Assembly (NCBI GenBank): GCA_025462755.1
Contig: JAOAPF010000088.1
Coordinates: forward strand, 1 to 64,000
Length of the DNA: 64,000 bases
DNA from: Edaphobacter sp.
GTDB taxonomy: Bacteria; Acidobacteriota; Terriglobia; Terriglobales; Acidobacteriaceae
Direction of reading: 5' to 3'
This document shows positions 53,835 to 62,998 of the stretch, piece by piece. The position numbers and the translations under genes were made by a program. The notes under the pieces are model-generated. The model did not search any database. It was not told the DNA's origin and saw nothing but the letters and a program-made list of their open reading frames with translations. Every line of letters begins with the position of its first letter. Within the stretch, counting starts at the first letter, position 1.

Positions 53835-54353
53835 TCAATTGATAACCAGTTTGGCCATATCGAAACCTTGCGCTGCCGCTCTTTTCTCGATCTCATAGAG
53901 CAGTTCCGAGCTCACTTTGCTTGTTCTTGAGAGTACCCAAAGAGATTTGTGATTCGGGTCGCCGACAAGCGCCCAGTCATATGCCCCTCCAACCGCTAGG
54001 ACCCAGTATTTCTTCGCAAATGGCCGGGTGTAAGTGATCTTCAGCTTCCCGCCGCCACTCTTATCAATTTTGCCGTCAGCATTCTTAGCATCCGGAATGC
54101 CATCGCTCGTCTGACAAGACGTAACGATTTGGAACCGATCCGACTTGTCTCCGGGCGCGAGCAATACCACTGGACTACCCACACACTTCCTCTCGACTTT
54201 GTTGGGAAAACGCGCTATTTCGTGCCAAGTGCCAATATAGCGGCTCAATTCCAAACTTGGCACAGCGCTGACAGTCTGTCCGGGTGCAGCTCGGGTTAGG
54301 GAAGACAAGAGGCAGAGCGACCATGCTCCACCGACGAGAAGAACGCGATTCAC
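53835..54353 (-). CDS. Lipocalin-family protein (Blc-like)
   Basis: 172 residues from GTG 54353, which follows GGAGGAGG closely; a longer frame to 54380 would start inside that binding site. Signal peptide with core VLLVGGAWSLCLLSSL. The lipocalin SCR1 block is LELSRYIGTWHEIARFPNKV and the later YDWALVGDPNHKSLWVLSR is typical of bacterial lipocalins such as Blc. The fold is an eight-stranded barrel that binds lipids. No lipobox is clear, so it is probably periplasmic. No operon partner. Confidence 0.9.
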   Translation of the reverse strand: MNRVLLVGGAWSLCLLSSLTRAAPGQTVSAVPSLELSRYIGTWHEIARFPNKVERKCVGSPVVLLAPGDKSDRFQIVTSCQTSDGIPDAKNADGKIDKSGGGKLKITYTRPFAKKYWVLAVGGAYDWALVGDPNHKSLWVLSRTSKVSSELLYEIEKRAAAQGFDMAKLVIN

Positions 54354-54614
54354 CGTTCCTCCTCCTTCCGCGCGCGACACTCCATTAGATGCAGGGCGGT
54401 CTTGCGTGAAAGCCTCGTGAATTTAGCAATAGAGGCACAGTGGCAGCGTGCAGCGTACCCGACGAAATTCACACTCTCAACGCTGCGACTTACCGTTTTT
54501 GAGTGGTCGAAATTCTGTTGTCCGCCCGAGGCTCGTTAGTGGCGGTCAGGCGACGTGCACGCTATCCGAAGGTTCTGTTTAAAATCACGAGATCCGTTGC
54601 CACGAACTACTCTT

Positions 54615-56084
54615 CTATTGTGTGTGAAAACTCTGCGCCATCGCTGAATAGAGTGGCTTCAATATAGCGAAATCCGCCTCCGGAGATACAAAAACCATGT
54701 AAGTCAAGTCCCCATCTGGCCTAGCCACCGTCACCAGCCAATCGCGTTCCGCGAGCGCCGAACCACCTTCCACTACAGGAGACCGTCCCCGCAGTTCCAC
54801 TGCATTTGCAGCCTGTCCGCCGAGACGCAAAGACGTCATCTGCCCTACCTGCTGCAACCCGGCATTCTGCTGACTAAGCTGTTGGACGAGCGCCGCGGTA
54901 GCCCGCGCCAAAGAAGCCTCATCCGGAACCCCATTCTGCGGCCGCACTGTATCAATCAGAACCCCATAAGACATTCCCGCCTCTCCCGCGCCGTTCGGTG
55001 GCACAAAGGCCACACCGCCGTCCTTCCCCTCACCCTTCTGCCAACTCGCCGGGTAGTTAATTGAGAACCTACGCCCCTGATAAACCGCCATGGGGGCGTC
55101 AATCCCCAGCGCACTCCGGCTCAACCGCACTGAACCGCCTGCCTGCACAACTGCCGGCGCACTGATCACCTGCGCTGGCCCGCCAACGGCAGCAGCATAG
55201 TGTCCCGTCTGCCTCCAGACTCCGGCCTGCACATCTTTTGCTGTATAGGTCTTTTCCTTGATTGCGAGCTCATGAACCCTCGCAAACTCGGGCGATGTTA
55301 CCTTCGCACCGGTACGCGGCGGCAGGGTGGCAATCTCCGCATTCACATACTCGGTCCGGTTCCCCGGATTGGGATGGTCGCTCAAGAACTGTGCCCCGCC
55401 CGCGCCATACTTAGCCTGAATCGACTCGAAGAACTGCGGCAGCCCGCGTGGATCGTACCCGGCGTCATAAAGAATCCCCGCGCCCAGCAGGTCCGCCTGC
55501 TTCTCGTAATCACGCGACATCTTTAGAAATCCAAGACCCGCGCCGATTCCGATTCCCTGCGAAACAGCCGATCCGAGCGCACCATTGCCCAATAGAATCG
55601 CCGCCCCAAGCTGTCCGAGACCGGCAAACGTCCCATACTTCTGTTGCTTTGTAAGATTGCACGTCGAGTGCCTCATCACAACGTGCGATATCTCATGCGC
55701 CATCACTCCTGCCAACTGCGCCTCTGTCTCAGCCGCCTGTATCGTGCCGAGATTTACGAAGATCGACCCGCCGGGCAGTGCGAACGCATTGATATCCTCC
55801 GCCGCCACCACGTGAAAGCTATAAGGCCACTTATACCCCGGCGCGTAATTCGCCAGCCGCCCTCCAAGCTGTCGTACGTACTGTGACACGGGCGCACTAT
55901 CTGGCAGTACCGGCATCTGCGAATACACCAGCGCCGCCACTTTGCCCCCTTCGGCGATCTCCTGCTCTTCGGTGAACGCGTTCTTGCAGCTTACCGGCTG
56001 GAAACGTGCCCATACCGGAGAACACACCCCAATCAATATGCAGCCAAGCAGAATCCGTCTCCCCGTATCAGTAGAAACGCGCAT
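54615..56084 (-). CDS. M48-family metalloprotease, exported
   Basis: 489 residues from ATG 56084, preceded by GGAGGAG; the open frame extends 105 codons further upstream but is not protein-like there. Signal peptide core ILLGCILIGVCSPVWA. The peptidase M48 domain has the zinc motif VMAHEISHVVMRHS (HExxH about residue 128) and the third ligand in SRDYEKQADLLGA. SDHPNPGNRTEYV is typical of BepA/LoiP-like members. The C-terminal 200 residues are a second, beta-rich domain with FSINYPASWQKGEGKDG, a DUF-like module seen on acidobacterial M48 proteins. Likely role: periplasmic quality control. It is transcribed alone. Confidence 0.92.
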   Translation of the reverse strand: MRVSTDTGRRILLGCILIGVCSPVWARFQPVSCKNAFTEEQEIAEGGKVAALVYSQMPVLPDSAPVSQYVRQLGGRLANYAPGYKWPYSFHVVAAEDINAFALPGGSIFVNLGTIQAAETEAQLAGVMAHEISHVVMRHSTCNLTKQQKYGTFAGLGQLGAAILLGNGALGSAVSQGIGIGAGLGFLKMSRDYEKQADLLGAGILYDAGYDPRGLPQFFESIQAKYGAGGAQFLSDHPNPGNRTEYVNAEIATLPPRTGAKVTSPEFARVHELAIKEKTYTAKDVQAGVWRQTGHYAAAVGGPAQVISAPAVVQAGGSVRLSRSALGIDAPMAVYQGRRFSINYPASWQKGEGKDGGVAFVPPNGAGEAGMSYGVLIDTVRPQNGVPDEASLARATAALVQQLSQQNAGLQQVGQMTSLRLGGQAANAVELRGRSPVVEGGSALAERDWLVTVARPDGDLTYMVFVSPEADFAILKPLYSAMAQSFHTQ

Positions 56085-56949
56085 GTCGTTCTCCTCCTGC
56101 CTGTATCGGATGCCCCCGTTCAGAAAATGGCAACCCAAGGACGTGCATCCATTCAGAGTGCATAACCGCCAGAGAGGATACCTTCTCAATTCAAAAAGCA
56201 CGGAATCAGCTCTCCAACCTGCGATCCCAGCAAAGCACTCCAGTAGCTCGCCTTCCTGATGGCTTCCATGCTTGCACGCTACTAAGAACGCACTGTCGCC
56301 AATCTCGACACCATGGATCCTCCGTTGCTCATCACCTGCGTCGATCCCAAACGACCAAAGGTCAATTCTCCAGCCGCACTGAGGAAACTCCCTCCTCAAT
56401 TCCGCCTTTCCAAGGGCGTATTCTGAATCGCGTCAATCTAATTTGATTGGCCGCCGCGGTCGAGAAGGCAAACCGGGTCGCTTCCGACTAAGCCGCTCGC
56501 GACCCAACAACAACGATAGCGCTTATGCGCACCTCTTGCCCGTGATTGAATTGATCCCTACCGTGATTGCAGGTTTCGGCGGGTTGCAAGACTCTTGGCA
56601 ATGCTGACAAGTGGATCGCCGTCGCAAAAGGGCAAAAATAAGGAGGCGGTTAAGAGATGCTCCCGAATAAGAGCCTACGCAACTTCACTCCGGGTCCTCC
56701 CCAGACGGATCCATCTCAACGCCCAACGGAAGCAGGTCAGGCTGCAACATTCCATGCTGAAGCGCGCCGCAAGCAGGACAAGCTTCAGCTCTCAACGTAA
56801 TCTCTGCTCCACAGCATTCGCAAAAGGCAGCCACCGCGTTAGGTCTCCATAATCGCTATCGTCCGTTAGATGAATCCGTGAACTGCGGGGATTCGGGACA
56901 AATCAGCAGGAATTCTCTTTAGCCCACCGGCTTGAATCGCTTCTTTGCC
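56085..56949. other. Long intergenic region without a gene
   Basis: No coding similarity, tRNA or repeat recognised. The M48 promoter should lie in the left part, but no clear promoter hexamers or operator stand out. Confidence 0.4.
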
Positions 56950-56952
56950 GAT

Positions 56953-57138
56953 TCAGAGCTATTGAGTTATGAAAAAAGTCCTGTGTTTTCCACTCATATC
57001 AAACACTTGCGTGATGCAGCTACAAACCCGCCGGCAACCATCCCACGGTAGAGTCTCTCTAACTTTGCAGTAGTAACCGATCGCAATTCACTCATCAAGT
57101 GAGCAACGGATTAGCCCCCATCCTCGGGGGCTTTTTTT
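56953..57138 (+). ncRNA. Candidate small RNA ending in an orphan intrinsic terminator
   Basis: A promoter-like pair, TTGCCG (56953-56958) and TATGAA with 17-base spacing, lies 150 bases upstream of a strong plus-strand intrinsic terminator (57113-57138). There is no plus-strand protein gene between or before them, and the facing genes are on the minus strand. A transcript from about 56990 to 57138 would carry another small hairpin (ctca-tcaag-tgag near 57091). Purely inferred; it could instead be a relic terminator. Confidence 0.35.
57113..57138 (+). terminator. Intrinsic terminator (plus strand)
   Basis: Stem agccccc / gggggct with loop atcctc, followed by a run of seven T. Textbook rho-independent layout on the plus strand only; on the minus strand no T-run follows, so it is a poor match as terminator for the NiCoT gene that ends at 57187. 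Confidence 0.85.
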
Positions 57139-57186
57139 CTTGAAGAGCTGATCGCGAAGAACGCTTTTGCGAAATGGAAGACTTGC

Positions 57187-58242
57187 CTAAGTCTCCAGCT
57201 CAAGATCATCAAATCGCCGCCACTTATAGATCCAGATGGAAACGCACCAGCACAGCGCGAACAGCGCAACAATGCAGTATCCCAGCGTCCCGAAGTTCTT
57301 GTTGAGCTTGCCGACCAGATCCCAGAACATTCCTTGACGATGAAACTGTCCGGCCAGCAGGCCAAGCGCTTCAATACCACCAACCACTAGGGCCACAAGC
57401 GCCGAAACCAGAGTAATGGTCATGTTGTAGTAGAGCTTCCGAATTGGCTTGACGAACGCCCACCCATACGCCCCGAGCATCAGGATGTTGTCCGTCGTGT
57501 CGACCAGCGACATGCCTGCCGCAAACAGCGTCGGAAACACCAGAATGGACCACAGCGACAAACCCTTCGAGGCTTCAGCAGCCGAGATCCCCAGAAGTCC
57601 GATCTCCGTCGCCGTGTCGAAACCGAGACCGAACAGCAGACCAAGCGGATACATATGCCAGCTTCGGCTGATAGCCCCAAACATCGGCCGAAATAACCGA
57701 GAGAGAAAGCCGCGGCTGCCAAGCAGCAGGTCAAAGTCCTCCTCAACGTAGGGTTCACCGCGGCGAACTCGCCGGAACGCCAGATAGACAGAACGCAGCA
57801 CAACCAGATTCACCGTCGCGATTCCAAACAGAAACAGCGTCGACGCTAGCGTGCCCACCACGCCGCCAATGTGCCTCACCGCGTCCATCCGATGCTGCAG
57901 CGAAAGCGCCGTGGCGGCAATAGCCGCAGACCCCAGCACAACCACAGTCGAGTGGCCGAGCGAAAACATAAATCCCACCGCAACTGGCCGCTTGCCCTCC
58001 TGCATCAGCTTTCGAGTCACATTATCGATCGCCGCGATATGGTCGGCATCCACCGCATGCCGAAGACCAAGGCTGTAGGCAAGAAATGCAGTGCCCAACA
58101 ACGCCGGATAGTGACGGAACGCAACGAAGGCCCAAACCCACGCCAACAGATTGAAGGCAAGAAGCACGCCATAAACTCCACCAATCTTCCTGCGAGTGTG
58201 GCCGGCGGCGTCGTTGAACAGTCCTTCGATAGTGCTTCGCAT
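57187..58242 (-). CDS. NiCoT-family nickel/cobalt permease
   Basis: 351 residues from ATG 58242 (the frame is open 42 codons further up, into the gap). Eight predicted helices. The NiCoT signature RHAVDADHIAAIDNVTR is in helix 2 at about residue 60; FMFSLGHSTVVVLGSA and LGFDTATEIGLLGISA are the other conserved motifs, with a charged loop (RRGEPYVEEDFDLLLGSRG) in the middle as usual. It takes up Ni2+ or Co2+; ion choice cannot be read from sequence. It is the last gene of the respiratory operon strand, 38 bases after ctaG. Cobalt supply for the cobalamin genes in this window is a possible role. Confidence 0.93.
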   Translation of the reverse strand: MRSTIEGLFNDAAGHTRRKIGGVYGVLLAFNLLAWVWAFVAFRHYPALLGTAFLAYSLGLRHAVDADHIAAIDNVTRKLMQEGKRPVAVGFMFSLGHSTVVVLGSAAIAATALSLQHRMDAVRHIGGVVGTLASTLFLFGIATVNLVVLRSVYLAFRRVRRGEPYVEEDFDLLLGSRGFLSRLFRPMFGAISRSWHMYPLGLLFGLGFDTATEIGLLGISAAEASKGLSLWSILVFPTLFAAGMSLVDTTDNILMLGAYGWAFVKPIRKLYYNMTITLVSALVALVVGGIEALGLLAGQFHRQGMFWDLVGKLNKNFGTLGYCIVALFALCWCVSIWIYKWRRFDDLELET

Positions 58243-58280
58243 GCCTGAATCCTGAGTAAACCCTGAATAATACCCGCAAG

Positions 58281-59111
58281 CTAAATCAGATGCCGCTCTC
58301 TCGGTTGCAGAAGCTTGAAAGTGAGGACTATAGCAGGCACAAGAAAGATCAGCGAACCGATCACCCACATCACAACCGCACCGGCTCTCTGGTCGGAGAG
58401 AGGCGAGATGTGGAACGCATTCGGCTCTTTAAGATAGTAGCCGTAAACTGGCCGATCGCAGAAGGCGAGGAACGCGGAAAGCACCGTATTCACAATATCC
58501 GCCATCACCAGGTACAGCAGCAGCCACCATCCGGCAAAGTTCTGGCGCGTAGGCCATGGATGGATCACCGGCCACCAAAACAGAATCGACGTCCCGAGAA
58601 AACACAGATGCTCAAACTCATGCCACCGTTCATGCTCGAGTGCGAAATCATAGGCAGCCGGCACATGCCAGCCAAGGAAAACCAGATTCATCGCCAGCCA
58701 CGCAACCAGCGGCGTAATCAGGAAGTGGCCCAGATTGCGAAGCCCCTTGATACGGATGAGCGGGCCGAGGAGGTAAATCCTAACTATGCGAGGAAGGCCG
58801 CGCAACAACGGAACCACCGGGTAACCCAGAAGAAGAAGCGGCGGAGCAAAGGACATAAGGAGAAGATGCTCGACCATGTGCGCACTCAGCAGCGCATCGG
58901 CAAACCCATCCAGCGGTGAAGCAATCGCAACCCAGATCATAACGAGCCCAAGCAAAAAAGCTCCAAGCCGCCAGGCTGGAAATTGAACCGGACGAGTCTT
59001 GCGGATCGCGAACCACCCTCGCACATAGATGACGCCGCAGAGGATCAGCGCTCCCGTCAGAACAATCGGCGGAGACCACTCGGCAAAGATATCTCGATAC
59101 GCAGGAGGCAT
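58281..59111 (-). CDS. ctaG: Cytochrome c oxidase assembly protein, CtaG (caa3) type
   Basis: 276 residues with about seven transmembrane helices, matching the caa3_CtaG family. Motifs: FADALLSAHMVEHLLLMSFA (conserved His), PPLLLLGYPVVPLLRGLP, FLGWHVPAAYDFALEHERWH, LGTSILFWWPVI, and DIVNTVLSAFLAFCDRPVYG. These proteins help build the copper centres of caa3 oxidases. It follows the cytochrome b-c gene by 20 bases on the same strand, consistent with membership of the oxidase operon. ATG 59111. Confidence 0.92.
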   Translation of the reverse strand: MPPAYRDIFAEWSPPIVLTGALILCGVIYVRGWFAIRKTRPVQFPAWRLGAFLLGLVMIWVAIASPLDGFADALLSAHMVEHLLLMSFAPPLLLLGYPVVPLLRGLPRIVRIYLLGPLIRIKGLRNLGHFLITPLVAWLAMNLVFLGWHVPAAYDFALEHERWHEFEHLCFLGTSILFWWPVIHPWPTRQNFAGWWLLLYLVMADIVNTVLSAFLAFCDRPVYGYYLKEPNAFHISPLSDQRAGAVVMWVIGSLIFLVPAIVLTFKLLQPRERHLI

Positions 59112-59131
59112 GGGATCAGAGTAAACGCGAG

Positions 59132-60628
59132 CTAGCGCTCCCTGGGCGACGACGCCGGCGTCTCGCTGGAAAGAACCAGGCGTCTCGACGCATCAGTCGC
59201 AGGAGGCAGGTCTCTACCCCGCAGCGTGGTGAGAAAACGCACCAGCGCAGTCGTCTCCGAAGGATTCAGTGCATTGCCATACGCCGGCATATTGCCGCCG
59301 CCCTGCAGCACCTGGCGAATCATCTGGTCCTCTGTCATGCGAGCCGCGATAGCATCGAGCGCCGGCCCACGAAGCCCCCCGGCTCCGCCAATGGAATGGC
59401 AGTTCCGGCACTGCTTGTTCTGCAACACGATCGCGCCCTGCCTCTCCAGCGGTGTGCGATCGTGCAGGTAAGTCACCGGAATCGCATCGCTCGTCCACGC
59501 ATCCATAATCGGACTCCAAGGCGTATACGTGCCAAGCCGCGTGAAGACACCAAGCGTGACGGCAATCACCGCAAGCATCAGAACCGCGACCGGACGACGC
59601 GACCAATGCTTTTCTCCTTCTCCGGCGACCAGTGGCAAAAGCAGCATCGCCCCGATAGCCAGCATCGGAGCGATAAACATTACCGGGGTTTCAAGATTTG
59701 GAGGAAGATAGGCGAGAACAGCGTAGATCCAGAGAAACGCGAAGTCAGGCTTTGGCGCCGTCTGGATGATGGTCGGGTCCGGCTGCCCCGTGGGACCAAA
59801 GGGTCCGAAGAGGAGAGCGCAGGCAATAACCGACAACATGATCGCCGCCGCGAAGATCGCATCCTTCCACGCAGCGTCCGGGACAAAAGGAATACCGGTT
59901 TGCTTCGTGAGTTCGTGATACTCGCGAACATAAGTGCTCTTCCGCACAATCCGCCCCGGCATCGGCCAGTCATTAATGCCGAGCCGCAAAACCATCCAGA
60001 GGTGCAAGCCTACCAACGCCAGCAGAGCACCTGGAATGACGAACACGTGCAACGCAAAGAAACGAGTAAGCGTAGGTCCGGCAATGATTGGCCCACCCAG
60101 CATCATGTCCACCAGCCAGCCGCCAATCAGCGGCACCCGGCTGGCGATAGACGCCCCAATGCCAAGCCCCCAATACGCATCCTGATCGAAGCGCAGCACC
60201 TGCCCGGTGAACGCCATGCCCAGCGTCATTAGAAGCAGAAACACCCCGACAATCCAGGTCAGCTCGCGCGGAAATTTATAAGCTCCAAAGATGAAGACCT
60301 GTGCCATGTGGATCAGCACGACGGCGACCATAAAGTCCGATCCCCAGCCATGCATGGCGCGCAGGAACCATCCCAACTTCACATTGTGGTCGAGAAACTC
60401 AAGGCTGTTCCACGCATGGCTGGCCGAAGGCGTATAAACCAGCGCGAGAAGAATTCCGGTCATCACCTGCAGCACGAGAAGCACCGTCGCCGCGCTACCG
60501 AAGACGTACCACCAGCTCGAGGTGTTCTCCGGAACCTCATGCTCAACGGCTTCGAGGATGGGCGTAGCAAGCCCAAGCCGCTGCTCGAACCAGTTGTAGA
60601 TCTCGATGCCTCTCTGTTTCAGCCCTGG
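59132..60628 (-). CDS. Cytochrome b fused to a C-terminal cytochrome c domain
   Basis: 498 residues; ATG 60628 has GAGG eight bases upstream, while an upstream GTG at 60640 is less likely. Residues 1-215 are cytochrome b N-terminal helices with the haem His pairs (LRAMHGWGSDFMVAVVLIHM; RFFALHVFVIPGALLALVGL followed by HLW). Residues 235-380 form the cytochrome b C-terminal/subunit IV part with PDPTIIQTAPKPDFAFLWIY. A c-type haem domain follows, with CRNCH at about 406 and a Met ligand candidate in GGGNMPAYGN. With the Rieske protein, it forms a quinol:cytochrome c reductase in which electrons can pass to an attached haem c. It overlaps the Rieske stop by 10 bases. Confidence 0.93.
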   Translation of the reverse strand, partial: PGLKQRGIEIYNWFEQRLGLATPILEAVEHEVPENTSSWWYVFGSAATVLLVLQVMTGILLALVYTPSASHAWNSLEFLDHNVKLGWFLRAMHGWGSDFMVAVVLIHMAQVFIFGAYKFPRELTWIVGVFLLLMTLGMAFTGQVLRFDQDAYWGLGIGASIASRVPLIGGWLVDMMLGGPIIAGPTLTRFFALHVFVIPGALLALVGLHLWMVLRLGINDWPMPGRIVRKSTYVREYHELTKQTGIPFVPDAAWKDAIFAAAIMLSVIACALLFGPFGPTGQPDPTIIQTAPKPDFAFLWIYAVLAYLPPNLETPVMFIAPMLAIGAMLLLPLVAGEGEKHWSRRPVAVLMLAVIAVTLGVFTRLGTYTPWSPIMDAWTSDAIPVTYLHDRTPLERQGAIVLQNKQCRNCHSIGGAGGLRGPALDAIAARMTEDQMIRQVLQGGGNMPAYGNALNPSETTALVRFLTTLRGRDLPPATDASRRLVLSSETPASSPRER

Positions 60629-61284
60629 CATGATCCACACCTCGGTTCCGGCCGTTCCAATACCGCCAACCGTTCAGCAGAACCAGCTCCTACAATCTGC
60701 GTCAGCGGAGGCTGAACACTCGCCTCATTCGCCAGCGTCGGCATCTTGCCTGCGCTGATCATCAGCGTGTCCCCAACCACCTTATGTTCGTACTCAAACA
60801 TCCCACGCTCCGGCGGCCCGGAGGCGCGAGAACCGTCGGCATAGTAGGCTCCCCCATGGCAGGGACAAAGGAAGAGCTTCGACTGCGCAAACCAACGCAC
60901 CGGACACCCCAGGTGCGCGCAGTTGATCGCGAAGACCTGAAATGTCGTGCCCGAGACTCGCCGCACCCAGCACGGAACGTCCCCTGTCTGCCCATCCCAC
61001 GAGGTCGTCACCGGATTGCGATAGTTCACCAGCCGCGTCTCGCCCTCAGGAAAATTGCTCAGCGGCCCCAGCGTGACCCAGGAGTTATAGCTCGAGCCCT
61101 TCTTCATCGCCGGCCCCAGAAGATAGCCGATGATCGGCACCGCCATCACCGCCCCAACCGCTCCGTTCACCAGCAGGGAGAGCTTGAACAGAAAGGCTCG
61201 CCGGGAGTGTTTAGCACTTCGCACACTCTCCGGTTCGCTCCTTACAGGCTGCGCCTCTTGCGTATTTTGTTCGATCGTGTCCAT
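60619..61284 (-). CDS. Rieske [2Fe-2S] protein of the bc complex
   Basis: 221 residues. An N-terminal twin-arginine-like SRRAFLFKL precedes the single membrane anchor (VGAVMAVPIIGYLLGP). The Rieske cluster ligands are in CAHLGC (about 121-126) and CPCHGG (about 138-143), spaced as in bc1/b6f Rieske proteins. It carries electrons from quinol to cytochrome c. It lies between the dihaem cytochrome c (45 bases upstream) and cytochrome b (overlap). Confidence 0.95.
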   Translation of the reverse strand: MDTIEQNTQEAQPVRSEPESVRSAKHSRRAFLFKLSLLVNGAVGAVMAVPIIGYLLGPAMKKGSSYNSWVTLGPLSNFPEGETRLVNYRNPVTTSWDGQTGDVPCWVRRVSGTTFQVFAINCAHLGCPVRWFAQSKLFLCPCHGGAYYADGSRASGPPERGMFEYEHKVVGDTLMISAGKMPTLANEASVQPPLTQIVGAGSAERLAVLERPEPRCGSCQG

Positions 61285-61329
61285 CGCGTCTGCTCCTGCG
61301 ACCTCTCGCCTTTGTGAATCAAAACGGGT

Positions 61330-62076
61330 TCATGGTTGTGTGGGATACGGCTGACCCGGATTAAGACTGCGCTTCGCTGCAAGCCACGCAACAACGTCCG
61401 TGATCTGCTGGTCCGTCATCGGCTGCGCAGCATCCGAGCGCCAATCCGGCATGCCCTCATCCGGCCGCCCGGCAATCATAATGCTGCGCAAGCCCTGATC
61501 GCTGATCAGCGCAAGATACGAGCCATCGACGATGGAACCAATCTTCCCTGTCTTGCTCTTCGCATCACCAATGGATCCTTCGCCCGCAGCGCCATGGCAT
61601 CGTGCGCAGAAAATGCCAAAGGCCTGCTGCCCACGAGCGCCATCACCCGTCAGCGTAGACCTGTATTGCGGAATACTCAACCCGGCGACAACTTCCTGCT
61701 TGCTCCACTGCTGCATCATGCCATGCGCCAGCACACCGATCTGCTGATCCGTCAACATACCACCCGCACTCCTGGCGAAGGGAGGCATCAGCCTGCCAGA
61801 GACTCCGTTCGCAGTAATGTGGCGCAGGTTGTCTTCTCCGGCAAACGCAAGATACACCGGATTCGCCAGCGAAATCGCCACCCCATCTCTACCATTCTCT
61901 CCATGGCATGCCACGCAGTTCGCCTTATACAGCGTAGGGAAATCGAGTACCTCCTCGGGCCGCACCACCTCGGGCCCCGGCCCCGGCCGTCCAGGAATGC
62001 GACTGCAGCCAACCAGCGCAAGCCCTGCCAGAGCCAAAGCGTACAACGAGGCAAACGATAGAAATGCCAATCTCAT
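61330..62076 (-). CDS. Dihaem cytochrome c lipoprotein
   Basis: 248 residues. Signal peptide ends in the lipobox LALVGC (Cys 24), so the protein is probably lipid-anchored. Two cytochrome c domains follow with haem sites CVACHGENG (about 53) and CARCHGAAG (about 155) and Met-containing loops (GRLMPPFARS; DEGMPDW). It probably carries electrons from the bc complex to the oxidase encoded upstream. ATG overlaps the stop of the preceding membrane-protein gene by four bases. Confidence 0.92.
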   Translation of the reverse strand: MRLAFLSFASLYALALAGLALVGCSRIPGRPGPGPEVVRPEEVLDFPTLYKANCVACHGENGRDGVAISLANPVYLAFAGEDNLRHITANGVSGRLMPPFARSAGGMLTDQQIGVLAHGMMQQWSKQEVVAGLSIPQYRSTLTGDGARGQQAFGIFCARCHGAAGEGSIGDAKSKTGKIGSIVDGSYLALISDQGLRSIMIAGRPDEGMPDWRSDAAQPMTDQQITDVVAWLAAKRSLNPGQPYPTQP

Positions 62077-62942
62077 GGAGCCTTATCCTTGTCCTCTTCC
62101 AGGATGTGAATTCCGGCCCGAACCGTGAATGGCAGAGACTGAAACTGCGGCGTCCTCACCTTCACCTGCAGATTGACGACAAATCCCGCGACCAATCCGA
62201 AGGCAATCTGCGACGCAATAAACCACCACCAGTCGATCCGCTGATCCAGAATCGGGCTGATGATCCCAAGCGCCGAACGGAGGATACCCGTCCACAAAAA
62301 CGGCGCGATAAACCCAAAGGTCAGAATCGGTCGCTTCGGATACATCGGCAGCATCGCACCGTAGAGCAGTCCGATCAACACGGAAGTGAGCCCATGAATC
62401 GCCAACGCGGCCAGCAGACCCCTCAGATGGAACTGCGCCAGAAACGCGTTGCTCTCGCCTGCCCAGCTGACAAAGCCCCCCGCAGCCAGCAGGTTCGCCG
62501 CATACCACACGCTGTGATAACGGATGAGGCCATACAGCGCCGCCGGCACAATCATCGCCAGTCCACCCGCAATGCCGCCCTTCACTCCCGACATCACGCT
62601 GAACGTCTCAACTGGCAGCAGCTTGCGATGACGCTCATCGATCGGCAGGTACGCAAGCGTCTCGCGTGTGCTCTTGATCTCGACAACATCGGCATGCACG
62701 TCGACATAAATATGATGCTCCTCTGGAAACACCTCGAAGAACCACCCTACAATCGCCGGCACAGCCATCACCAACCCCAGCAAACTGATCGCCCAATGGG
62801 TCACCATTCCGGCAAGCATCAGCGAGATTCCCAGGGCAAGCACCATCGGCCACGCCGTCGGCGCAGGAAGTTGGATAGTGCCGGTTGGCTGCGAGTGATC
62901 GTGCATCGTTCCCTGGTCGTGTGTAGCGCCGATCTCTTCCAT
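62073..62942 (-). CDS. Membrane protein of unknown function in the oxidase operon (subunit-IV-like N-terminus)
   Basis: 289 residues with about seven helices. The first 70 residues (MVLALGISLMLAGMVTHWAI, LLGLVMAVPAIVGWFFEVFP) are a two-helix unit like the small subunit IV of some caa3 oxidases. The rest has a hydrophilic loop (DVHADVVEIKSTRETLAYLP) and a Gly-rich bundle (GVKGGIAGGLAMIVPAALYG; HGLTSVLIGLLYGAMLP). No full-length family recognised. It sits between subunit III and the cytochrome c, overlapping the latter, so it is probably a structural or assembly component of the reductase/oxidase chain. Confidence 0.75.
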   Translation of the reverse strand: MEEIGATHDQGTMHDHSQPTGTIQLPAPTAWPMVLALGISLMLAGMVTHWAISLLGLVMAVPAIVGWFFEVFPEEHHIYVDVHADVVEIKSTRETLAYLPIDERHRKLLPVETFSVMSGVKGGIAGGLAMIVPAALYGLIRYHSVWYAANLLAAGGFVSWAGESNAFLAQFHLRGLLAALAIHGLTSVLIGLLYGAMLPMYPKRPILTFGFIAPFLWTGILRSALGIISPILDQRIDWWWFIASQIAFGLVAGFVVNLQVKVRTPQFQSLPFTVRAGIHILEEDKDKAP

Positions 62943-62998
62943 CCAATTCCCTCCTCTCTCAGTCCGTTAGAATCTCGAAAACCTATCTGCCCAGAACC

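Noticed and set aside
56085-56399. N-terminal extension of the M48 protease by 105 residues.
   Set aside because: The extension is not protein-like and would bury the signal peptide that starts at 56084 behind a strong GGAGGAG site.
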